Assembly: GCA_964019135.1 (NCBI GenBank)
Contig: OZ025252.1
Location: forward strand, 46,908,959 to 46,972,958
Reading direction: 5' to 3'
Source: Arenicola marina
Taxonomy: Eukaryota > Annelida > Polychaeta > Arenicolidae
DNA length: 64,000 bases
The position numbers were made by a program, and so were the translations under genes. The notes under the pieces were generated by a model. The model was not told the DNA's origin, ran no database searches, and worked only from the letters and a program-made list of their open reading frames with translations. Positions 14,101 through 26,100 of this stretch are shown here, one piece after another (position 1 is the first letter of the stretch; every line of letters begins with the position of its first letter).

Positions 14101-17100
14101 TGCCCTATTTGGCCAGGGTTCCGACCCCATCTGGTTGAATAACGTGGACTGTCCTCCGGAAGCCACGGACCTCAATCAGTGTTCTCACTCTGGGTGGGGC
14201 AAACACACCTGTAGTCACTACAATGACGTGGGTGTCACCTGTGGCCCGCTCATCCCGGACGGTAGGCGTTGCACGTATAGTACTAATCTCCACGTATTTC
14301 CCCAATCGTATGTATGTGATACTTTTGCTAGCTGGTTAGCAGCTGGGACAAGGTAACAATTATAGTATCACGATATCATGATACCACAAATGAATTTGAT
14401 GTATGTATGTACGTATGCCATTCAAACCCCTGCACTTGTGTTGTATTAACTGTTGGTACATTATATTTGACATTTCCAATAAGGAATGCTGCGGCTTGTT
14501 GATGGCGTTTCGAGCCACAGCGGCCGCGTGGAGATATTCCATGACAACAAATGGGGAACCATCTGCGACTTCAACTCCAACTCGGATACAGCCAAGTATG
14601 TTTCGTGTTTAACTGCAACGAAAAACTACACGAATAAAACATTTAAATAATTAAACATTTAAATATTAAACAATCTGCTTGGCCTTAAGCGAAAGAGTCG
14701 CTGGATTTTAGTTTTGTAGATATGATGTCGGCAAAACTGGCGTATATTATTTTATTATATGACATATATAATAGACGCGAGTCCTTTTTTGCATGCAATA
14801 TGTGACAGACACTTTAACTATGACTACCGGTTTTAATACCAATTTCCGGTACTTTATTTCAGTGCAATATGCCGGCAACTAGGTTACCCCGAAGGCGGAA
14901 CGTCATACTACTTCGGGCGAGGGTCTGGTCCGATATGGGCTGCCGGTGTGGACTGTCCTTCTGGGGCCAATGACTTAAATGGATGCAGGTTCTCCGGATG
15001 GGGCGTTCACAACTGCGGTGATAACGTTCTGGGCGTCCTCTGCGGCTCTGGGCTGCTGGGAGGTAACCCCTATCACGCATTGATAGTTTCACAGTCGTCA
15101 TGGGAACGTCAAATGGGTTATTTTGCGACACTGACATGCTCTGTGACGTCTATGTGATGAACTATCTTCTTCGGTTTAAAACATCATAGTTACCCCATTG
15201 CTGTTTTGAATGCCGAATCTAGTTTCTCAACAGTGTACTATATTGTCTCACACATTGTGTTTCGTGTTAGGATCCATTCGCCTGGTAGACGGATTTCCAG
15301 GCCGCACGGGTCGGCTTGAGATCTGGCATGACGACAAATGGGGCACTGTATGTGACGATGAATTCGATTCAAGGAATGCCAAGTAAGTATCTATCTCACA
15401 TGGCCTAATTATAAGACTGCGTAACACAAATCTGAATACGACATGACGGTTATATCCCTGAACAAATAAAGCATTTGATTAGTTACACAACAGTGGCGAC
15501 CGGGTGAGATAAATTAGAGGAACTTCGTGATACTGTAAATAATACCTTCCTTCCGCAAATGTTCACTTGCCAACATCATAATTTCCTTTCTGAGGCAATC
15601 TATTTTTCCTAGATTATCCTAAGTAATCTTGCACATGAAGCTCCATTGACCACAAACATCAGCCATTAAACAGACTAAAAGAAGAAGGGTGCACACAACG
15701 TTGCCTAGCAATGGTTGCCATTGGATGCAATTGAGACAATGGAGACAGTAGACGTCATAACAGGCATGTGCTCCTTCTTTTAGCTTATTATGAGGCAGAC
15801 AGTTGTGGTCAATGGAGGTTCATTATGTGCAAGAATACTTTGGATAATATAGGACGAATAGATTGCCACAGAAAGGAAAGTATGATTGAATTATCTGGGT
15901 CTCTGGGTCTTGCAGCCTGTCTGTAACTTTCCGAAACGTCAAATGACTGACGGCGTGGTGACGTTTCGGGACGATAACCCCGTCTATATTGCATGTACAT
16001 AGTCGCAGTCGGTACTAACATGTTCAAGTTGCACCTACCCCCCCCGCCCCCCTATTTTCGTCTTTCTCAAGCTCGGCTTGTCAATTTCGTTCGTTTTTAC
16101 ATATGCTCCTGAACATTATCAAAGCAGAATTTTCCCTTTTTCTATTTTCTGTTTCGCAAAAGGTAAAGCAGAAAAGGGATTCGGCAATTCCTTTTCCCAT
16201 TACCGTTTTGAAACATGAAAAAGCAAAGAAAGGTAAACGTTGTCAGAAACCGTTTGCCCTTTTCGAAAGGACCAAAACGAAAATAGGTAACATTTGCGCG
16301 ATACTTTTTACCCTTTTATAGAGTACAAAAGGGAAATAGGTAACACTCGCGCGATACCGTTTTACCCTGTTCGCGAACTGCAAAACGAAAATGAATAAAA
16401 CTCGAGCCAGTCTGTTTCGTGCTCTGGGCTAACGGAAATAGGTAACACGCGCGCGATACCGTTTTATCCTTTGCTTGAACTTCAAAACGAAAATGAGTAA
16501 CGCTCGGGCGAATTTGTTTCTAGCTGGCTATGGCTCCGCGGCCCTTATGAAAATATACCATGGTTTACCATGGTATACCATGGTAAACCATGATATACCA
16601 TAGTATACCATAATATACCATGGTACAGCATGATAAACGATGGTATAACCATGGTAAATCATGATATACTATGGTATACCATGGTACAGCATGAAAAACC
16701 ATGGTATACCATGGTAATCGATGGTATTACCATGCTAAATCATGATATACCATGGCATAGCATGGTATACCACGGTACAGCATGATGAACCATGGTATAC
16801 CATGGTAAACGATGGTATTACCATGGTAAATCATAATATACCATGGTATAGCATGGTATACCATGGTACATCATGATAAACCATGGTATACCATGGTACA
16901 GCATGATAAACCATGGTATACCATGGTACTGCATGATAAACCATGGTATACCATGGTAAACATTGGTATTACCATGGTAAATCATGATATACCATGGTAC
17001 ATCATGATAAACCATGGTATACCATTGTTAACGATGGTATTACCTGAAAACCATGGTATATCATGGTTTACCATAAAATATTATGGTGTATCATGGCATA

Positions 17101-20100
17101 TCATGGTATACCATGCTAATACCATGCTTTATCATGCTGTACGTACCACAATGTATCATGGTTATGCCATGGTATTACTTGGGTATATCTGGTATAGCAT
17201 GGTATATCTTTTGTATATCATGATATATCTGTGGTATATCATGATACTATGGTAATATCCTGGCACCATGGTAATATCATGGTATTACTTAGCCCCAAGT
17301 CGCCCAATTCAAGGAATAGGGCCACAAGTCCCTCCATGCTAATTTCTGACATGAAATATAAAACTTATGGCGGGAGGTTCTCATTAATGGCAAGAGCTTG
17401 CTATAATAGTACACTACCTGTTTGTCCAGTAAGTTTAAACTAATTCATGATCTGAAGGTACAGAATATGCAATTTTTAATCTTGAGCTGGTCTGATTTAG
17501 CAGAACGGAAGTCATACCTCATTTTGAACCCAAGGTTCTAAACACCGAAACTGTGTTGCACACTTGACAAGTACAGAATGTGTGGAATATTACGTCAGCA
17601 CCCAAATTTCACAGAGGGGGTGAACTACCACTGTGAAAGATAATCAAACAAAAGAGTTGACTGAAAATTGTACAGATATATTGAAGAGTGAAGTTTTCTT
17701 TGTTTTTCTGACCAGGGAATTTAAGGCCCACCACACCACATGAAGATGGTGTGGCTACTTCCGTATTTTTCGGTGTTTGGTAATTCATGATGGCCGCGCG
17801 AGAGCGGGAAAAACTTCAGCAAAACGTGACAAAAAGGAGAAATTAGGGGGCTATATCAGCAAGGTATGCATCTTGAGTACCAGAATTAGATGAAGTTAGT
17901 TTTTAAGAAGCAATGTAATAAATTTGAATGCTGTAGCTTCTAACGAGAGTCAGTCGCCAACTTTTTTTTTAAATGTGCCCAAAATTTACATGGTCGGCAA
18001 CGTGACTGTTTTTCCTAGAAAACGTCACACGGGACTAGGTATTACTCTGATATATCATTATATATAATTATACCATGGTAATATCATGATATTACTGTGG
18101 TATATCATTCTACCACGCTCCCATGCAATCATGGTGCATATATTACCATGAAATATTATGCCAAATCATTGTACCATGGTATATCAGCAGAGTATTCAAT
18201 GGTATATCCTTCTCAGTTGAGACATATAACTAAGACTCAACTAAAAACTGACTATGCAGTGAAATTTTGTGTAATCCATCAGCTAGTTATTATTTTGTTT
18301 AAAATTCGGACTTTAAATATTCTAGCAGCTAAAATCTAGTTGGAAACTGGCATTTAGACTTCTGGACTATCGAACTTAGACGTACATTGCTGGGTTTTGG
18401 GGGAGTTTTCCACCGCCAAAATCAGCTCGGGGCCTTTTACCGCTAAATTCCGCTCGGTCGCTGATAGCGGGCGGGGGGGGGAGGACTGTGGGTTAATTTA
18501 TAGAGAGGGTATACATATCCCGCGGAAAATAATAAACCGAGCGGGCCCGGTCCAAGGAAGAAAAATTCCCCTGCCGAGCGGACATTTTCGCGTTTTAAGC
18601 CGCTTAAACGTTTAGGCCGTTTTCCGGGGGAAAATGCCCCTTACGAGCGTATTTTGGCGGCTTTACCGCCACCCCCCCACCCCCCCCGTCCCGCGGCGCA
18701 AACCCAATAGTGTACTAAGTGGCAGATGTATAAGAGGCAGATTGCGCTGCCGCCTAGCGGAGATGCGCAGTGGAGATCGCAAGGCACATGCGCGAAGTTT
18801 TAAAAATATTGCGGGAAAGGCGAGCGGAGTACGGCATGTATACGATTACTATTAGCTTATATTCACGAATATTTGCTTGTGGATATCGATGAAAGGTATG
18901 TATTTATAAATACTATACTGTATAGCACCTGAAGACACCAAGGTTTTAGCGTGACACCATAACATTAGGACAAAAGGAGCCTTTCTAAATTGAAATTTGT
19001 TTACACTATACAGTACTTATATAGTTATAGGCCTGCAGACTACAGCCTTGTCACCCCCCCCCCCCATATCTGTTGATCTGCTGGGTGAAATGGCGAACAC
19101 GTACCGGATGGAGTGGAGGGGATAAGCCTGCCCCCCCCCCACCCCCCCCCCCCAAATCTGTTGATCTGCTGGGTAAAATGGCGAACACGTACCGGATGGA
19201 GTGGAGGGGATAATCCTGCCCCCCCCCCCTCTCTCTCTCGATCTAGAGCCTGGGGCCAGTTTCATGAAACGGTTGTCTGTTCTTATGTATATGAAGTCCA
19301 GTTCCTCTCGTTAACATAATCGTTAACGTACCATTGTATTATACCATGGTAAATTACCATCGCCAAAACACCATGGTATACCAATTGTATAATACCATGG
19401 TATATTACCGTGGTAAATTACCATCGCCAAAACACCATGGTATACCATGGTATAATACCATGGTAAAATACCATGGTATACCATGGTGTTTTGGCGATGG
19501 TATTTTACCATGGTAATTTACCATGATATTATACCATGGTTAAAAACCTTCGCCAAAGCACCATGGTATACCATGGTAAAATACCTTCGCCAAAACACCA
19601 TGGTATTTACCATGGTATACCATGGTATATTTTCATAAGGGCGGGCTATGGCTCCGGGCTATGGGTCCGGGCTCAGGCTCCGGGCTATGGCTCTCGGTGC
19701 CGAGCTATGGCTCTCGGTGCCAGGCTATGCCTCCGGGTTATGGCTCTCGGTGCCAGGCTATGGCTCTCGGTGCCGGGCTATGGCTCTTGGTGCCGGTATA
19801 TGGCTCAGGGCTATGGCTTTGTGCGTCGGGCTATGGCTCTGTGCGCGGGCTATGGCACAGTGCGCTGGACTATGGCTCCGTGCACTGAGCTGATATTAAG
19901 AACGTCAGAGCCAGACTGTGAGGGTAAGATCTCGGGGGCCAGATCGCAACAACGCCAGGCCGAGATCGCGAGGGTGAAATTGCGAGATCAGGAGAATGCG
20001 AGAATGCAAAGGCAAGATCAATCTCGTGTTCTAGCCTTCGCGATCTCACCCTCGCTTTATCGCGATCTCGCATTCTGGCCCTCGCGTTATCGCCCTCGCG

Positions 20101-23100
20101 TTCTCGATTTAGGCGCGGTGCACATAGTCATAGCCACAGTCCAGGGCACGGAGCCATAGCCCGCACACGAAGCCATAACCGGACGCCCAGAGCAATAGCC
20201 CGGAACCATAGCCCGGCACCGAGAGCCATAGCCCGACGCCCAGAACCATAGCCGGGAAACCAGAGCCATAGCCTGACACCCGAAGCCATAGCTCGAAGCC
20301 ATAGCCCGGCACCAAGAGCCATAGCCCGACGCCCAGAGCCATAGCCTGTCGCTCAGAGCCATAGCCCGAAGCCTGAACACGGGGCCACAGCCCGAAGCCT
20401 GAGCACGGCGCCATAGCCCGAAGCCATAACCCGAAGCTCGAAGCCATAGTCAAGCGTCGGAAATCCCAGAGACCGGATTCATAGCCCAAAGCCCGGAGCC
20501 ATATCCCGGAGCCTGAGCCCGGTGCCATAGCTCGGGGTCCGAAACCATAATCTGAGGTTGGGAAGCCCAAAAACCGGAGCCATAGCCCGGCACCGAGAGC
20601 CATAGCCCGGAGACATAGCCCGACGCCCGGAGCCATGACCTAGAGCCATGACCCGGAGCCATAGGCCGAAGCCTGAGCCCGGAGCCATAGCCCGCAGCCT
20701 GAGCAAACGGTTTCTGATGACTTTTACCTTTTTCATTTTTCAAAACAGTAATGGGAAAAATAATTGCCGAAACCCTTTTCTGCTTTGCATTTTGTCAAAC
20801 AGAAAATTGGAAAAGGGAAAATTCCGCTTTTATAATGTTCAGAGGCAAAAGGAAAAACGAATAAACTTTATGTTGGTTGTATGTACCTATGTGACGGAAT
20901 TTCGTTAATATGCAGCAAATGGATGAAATATTTGCCAAGTAACACATGATCTGAGAGATGAATTTGAAGCGTCGATTTCACACGTTACACGTTAGCGATA
21001 AAGGATTAAGCTAAAGAACGAGTATTTGAGGGGACTACGATCAATCTCAATACGACCCTAGCTCATCAAGATTATTCAAACAAAGTCAGTTTATTTAATT
21101 ATCATAATGTTATATGCTTTACATTGCGTTATATTGTTCTAATTAGACTGGATGCTGTCGATTAATTTTTCCTCAATATAATTTCCATAGAAACATTCTG
21201 GCGTCCCCGCCTTCTTGCAAACACATCGCAGAAATGGCGATATTTGTCTATTGAATCATTTAATCATCACATTAAATCATGCATAACGTTATTCGGCAGT
21301 ACTGCGTGTCGGCAGCTAGGCTTCCCAAATGGTGGCGTGCAGTACTGCTGCGCCACGTACGGACAAGGCTCTGGTCCCATCTGGGCTGACGATGTGAGCT
21401 GCCCTGAAGGGGCTGCCAATCTTACAGAGTGCTCATTCAGGGGTTGGGGTGTCCACGACTGTGTTCACTCAGAGGACGTGGGTCTCGTCTGCGACCCTCA
21501 GCCTCTAGACGGTAAGCACACAATTATGTATTTGTGTGCGATGTGGCATATGTGGTGAGATGCAATAATATGTGAGGATGCCATATACGATCGTGAAAAG
21601 AAGGTAGGTGTATTGTTTCTGGCAATTGCCAATGTATCTTATATATGACCTCGTCTTAATATTTTATGCCACCAGCGTTATATAAATATGTTCTAACAAA
21701 CTCATCCAAAGCGTGTGATACTCAAAAACAAACGTAGGATTCCTCCGGTCTTTAATGACCGAGCTCAATTAATATATAGTATAGCCTAGACGAAATTATA
21801 GTTATTATGCAAATCATCGCCACTATAAATATTGCTATTACTAGGACCCATTCGCCTGGCGGACGGCATTCCCCATCGGAGCGGTCGTCTGGAGGTCTTC
21901 CATAACAACGAGTGGGGCACAGTGTGTGGCAATCACTTCTCATTGCTGCATGCCGGGTAAGTCCAAGTTGCCTATGAAGCTTGCACGGAATGATGCGCAG
22001 CTTGTATTTGCCCCTGGCATACCGTTCGATGCGAAAAAAGATAATAATCCACCTTTAATCCCCAAATAAATCATTGAAACACGTAACAATGTGAATTTTG
22101 GTTTTTAGTGTCATGATTTTAGAATCATGACTGGTTAAAAATTGGGTAAATGTAACTGTCGTATAAGGAAACTATAACATTTTATGCATCTAGCTCCCCT
22201 AAGCATCATTGTATAGCCGGTTAACCATGTACCATTCATTTAACAAAATATACCTCTTGTAAAAATTTGTGCAGTCTTATTATATGACTTCGTTAAATCG
22301 TTCCCTTGAATACCCCATAAGATAACGCAATTATTGTGATAAAGCGAGTGCTCTGCAGCTATGTGCACATATTGTGGCAATATAAGTGATAATGTCATCT
22401 CCTTGCAGTGTGGTATGTCAGCAATTGGGTCTTGTCGCTGTGGCGTCGGTTCATTACAACGCCACGTTTGGAGAGGGAAACGGAACCATCTGGGCTGACC
22501 GCATCGAGTGTCCGTCATACGGCTCAAACCTCAGCGAATGCTCCTTCCTGGGGTGGGGCCTCAATAATTGTACCCATGAAGACGATGTGGGCGTTACTTG
22601 CCAGGTTTTAGAAGGTAAATTCCGCAAAAGGACCACGGAATAAAATTGAAAGCCACTGGTGCTGCTTGAAAACTCATCAGCCTCGAACGACATACTAAAA
22701 AGTTGAAACATTAGCTTCTTATGTAATTTTTCCCACCTGCACCGTCGGCGCTGCTGATAGTATAAATCAACGCTAATCGTGTGTCCATGTCTGCCAAGGA
22801 CCCATTCGTCTCGCGGACGGAGTTCCTGGTCGAACCGGCCGCCTCGAGATCTTCCATGACAACCAATGGGGGACGGTTTGTGACGATGGCTTTTCCAGAG
22901 ATGAAGCAAAGTGAGCTCTTTCATTTATATGTTCAATGCCAATGAAAAGGGACAATCTTGGTCTTAGAATGAAAACATTTGGGTTTGTGCTTCTGTGACA
23001 TAATTTTCCCCGTCCTTGAGATTCAACTAGAATGCTATAAAAATGCCTACTAAGTGGGCGTTATAAATGGACAGGTTAGCTGATACACACCTGATAATAA

Positions 23101-26100
23101 TATAAGCTGAGGTTGTATTGTGCCGGATCTGTTATTTGATGTAAAAAATGTGGTTAGTGAACGGTGGATATATAATAAAATTGTTTTCAACACTGAATTG
23201 ACGGAAGGGCTTATAATTTATAAATTGACACAACTACACGTCTGTTTTGCATAATTACACATGATGTATGGAGGTTTGGTTTTCCAATATGTTTAATAAT
23301 AATTAAACAAAAATTAATACCAGATGTTAATTGTAGGAGTAAATAGAATTGGTTGTTTTGATGTGTCACCAAGTGTTTAGCGTTTAACTGTTGCCAGTAC
23401 TATTGCACACCTTGGCAGTCGATTTAAGATAAGTATACCGAACTAAAATCTTGACGTCACTACTTTTTTCTTCAATTTCCCGATGTGATCATGCTTCCAA
23501 TGTGATATTACAATCTATATTACAGCACGGTGTGTCGCCAGCTGGGGTTCCCCGGGGGCGGAGAGGCCTACAGCTCAGCCCATTTCGGCCAGGGTTCAGG
23601 TCCCATCTGGGCTGACAACGTCAACTGTCCGACTGGGGCGACCAACCTCACTGAGTGCTCGTTCCTTGGTTGGGGAGTCCACAACTGTATACATTATGAG
23701 GATGTGGGCGTCAGCTGTCTGGATGGTGGAACTGTCGCCACCCGGCCGGTGACCACCACAAGCACCACAACGACGGACATCAATCCGATGGGCACCACAA
23801 CGATGGCCACTACAACAATGGACACCACAACAATAGACACTACAACAATGGACATCACTCTGATGGTAACCACAACAATGGACGTCACTCCCATGGTCGC
23901 CACAACAATGGTCACCACAGCAATGGACACCACAACAATGGACATCACTCCAAAAGTCACCACAACTATGGACACCACCACGATGGACACCACAACCATG
24001 GACACCACAATGATGGACATCACTCCAATGGTCACCACAACAATGGACACCACAACAATGAACATCACTCCAAAAGTCACCACAACTATGGACACCACCA
24101 CGATGGACACCACAACCATGGACACCACAATGATGGACATCACTCCAATGGTCACCACAACAATGGACACCACAACAATGGACATCACTCCAAAAGTCAC
24201 CACAACTATGGACACCACAACTATGGAAATCGCAAGTATGGACACCACCACGATGATCACCACAACGATGGACGGCACAACGATGGACACCGCAACAATG
24301 GACACCACAACAATGGACACCACAACAATGGACACCACAACGAAGGACACCACCACGATGGACACCGCAACGATGGACACCACAACAATGGACACCGCAG
24401 CGATGGACACCACAACGATGGACACCGCAACAATGGACACCACAACGATGGACACCACAACAGTGGACCCCCCCACGATGGTCACCACAACAATGGACAC
24501 CACAACGACGGACACCACCACGATGGACACCGCAACAACGGACACCACAACGATGGACACCACCACGATGGACACCACCACGATGGACACCACCACGATG
24601 GACACCGCAACAATAGACATCACCACGATGGACATCACTCCAAAAGTCACCACAACTATGGACACCACCACGATGGACACCACAACCATGGACACCACAA
24701 TGATGGACATCACTCCAATGGTCACCACAACAATGGACACCACAACAATGGACACCACAACAATGGACACCACAACGAAGGACACCACCACGATGGACAC
24801 CGCAACGATGGACACCACAACGATGGACACCGCAGCGATGGACACCGCAACAATGAACACCACAACGATGGACACCACAACAATGGACCCCCCCACGATG
24901 GTCACCGCAACAATGGATACCACAACGACGGACACCACCACGATGGACACCGCAACAACGGACACCACCACGATGGACACCACCACGATGGACACCACCA
25001 CGATGGACACCACCACGATGGACACCGCAACAATAGACATCACCACGATGGACACCGCAACAATGGACACCACAACAATGGACACCACCACGATGGACAC
25101 CACCACGGTGGACACCGCAACAATAGACATCACCACGATGGACACCACAACCATGGACACCACAACGATGGACATCACTCCAATATTCGCCACAACGATG
25201 GAGACCACAACAATGGACATCACTCCAATGGTCACCACAACAATGGACATCACAACAATAGACACCACAACGATGGACATTACTCGAATGGTCACCACAA
25301 CGATGGACACCACAACGATGGACATTACTTCAATGGTCACCACAACGATGGAGACCACAACAATGGACATCGTTCCAATGGTAACCACAACAATGGACAC
25401 CACAACGGCTTTTCCCGGTCAGTTACTTACTCAGTGAGATTAATATGTTATGAAGCAGGAAGAACGTTGACTTAAGGTATTGATGCGTTACTCTTGAAGT
25501 GGATTCATTTCACTCTGAATGAACAGGTGGTGTTTCTTCTTATTAATTAGTAAACACACTCCTTAAATACATCATCAATATTTAGCGTTTTTTTAGTGTC
25601 ATATGCCAAATGAATGCTTTCAGATTACACCACAAATTCTCCCATTGGTAGGTACCACAATTTACTTAATAAATTGTTCAAATATCACTGACGTTGGTTA
25701 CTCTGACTTGCAATCAAATCACAGTTGATAACACGACTATTGATATTGTTTGAGTGACCTTACGAATGCAGATAAGAAATATTTGTTCCTCTATTGATTT
25801 CCATAAGCCTTACATGAACGCGAAGTGACCGAAAATACATTTCATTTAAATTAATTAATTAATGTGTTAAAAATGTGTGTGCTTACGGGAATAATGATAT
25901 CGAGTTTGTTGCATATAATGTTGCAGCAAACTGTTGTCCGACGCCTACTTATCTACCGAAGGTATAATTGCTTAGCCTCACAACACATCCTTTCCATCCA
26001 ATGTGCCAAAATTTAAAGTGATTATACCGCCACTCCAGGATAAATTATCAACCATCTACGTCTCACAAGAGTACGCAGGGGTTAAGTTCCCAACCAATGC

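Larger units (their letters stand above)
16537..19641. mobile_element. Inserted element with CCCTTATGAAAATATACC ends and TACCATGG arrays
   Basis: The left end CCCTTATGAAAATATACCAT (from 16537) is mirrored at the right by GGTATATTTTCATAAGGG (to 19641). Both ends are flanked by CGG and then by GGCTATGGCTC sequence, which fits insertion into that minisatellite with a 3-bp duplication. Immediately inside both ends are arrays of TACCATGG-type palindromes. No transposase is visible in the 3.1 kb. Confidence 0.55.
16085..20870. mobile_element. Nested palindromic (foldback-type) structure of 4.8 kb
   Basis: The outer ends are inverted copies. The block at 16090-16260 with GAACATTAT, GCAGAAAAGGG and TCAGAAACCGTTTG reappears inverted at 20700-20870. 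Inside, GGCTATGGCTC-rich minisatellite runs forward at 19640-19890 and as its complement at 20140-20715, around a smaller hairpin of GAGATCGCGAGGGTGA units near 19930-20100. The left forward arm is interrupted by a second inverted-repeat element at 16537-19641. I see no transposase. The whole structure sits in the intron that splits SRCR domain 5. Confidence 0.6.

Noticed and set aside
16818-17255. Open frames with HDxPWYTMV repeats
   Set aside because: These are artefacts of the TACCATGG palindromic array, present on both strands.
19536-20743. Long Gly/Tyr/Leu-rich open frames on both strands
   Set aside because: They arise from the GGCTATGGCTC minisatellite arms. There is no splice logic and no protein-like composition.
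23694-25403. 569-codon antisense open frame rich in Val, Ile and Ser
   Set aside because: It is the complement of the 15-bp coding minisatellite, has no domain, and lacks a start and splice context.
23790-25405. CRISPR-like appearance of regularly repeated units
   Set aside because: The units are contiguous 15-bp repeats without unique spacers, in a coding exon of an animal gene.
25927-25961. Additional exon (encoding [10 protein letters not shown]) between the stalk and the first EGF
   Set aside because: It ends in phase 0 whereas the next exon needs phase 1, so including it breaks the frame.
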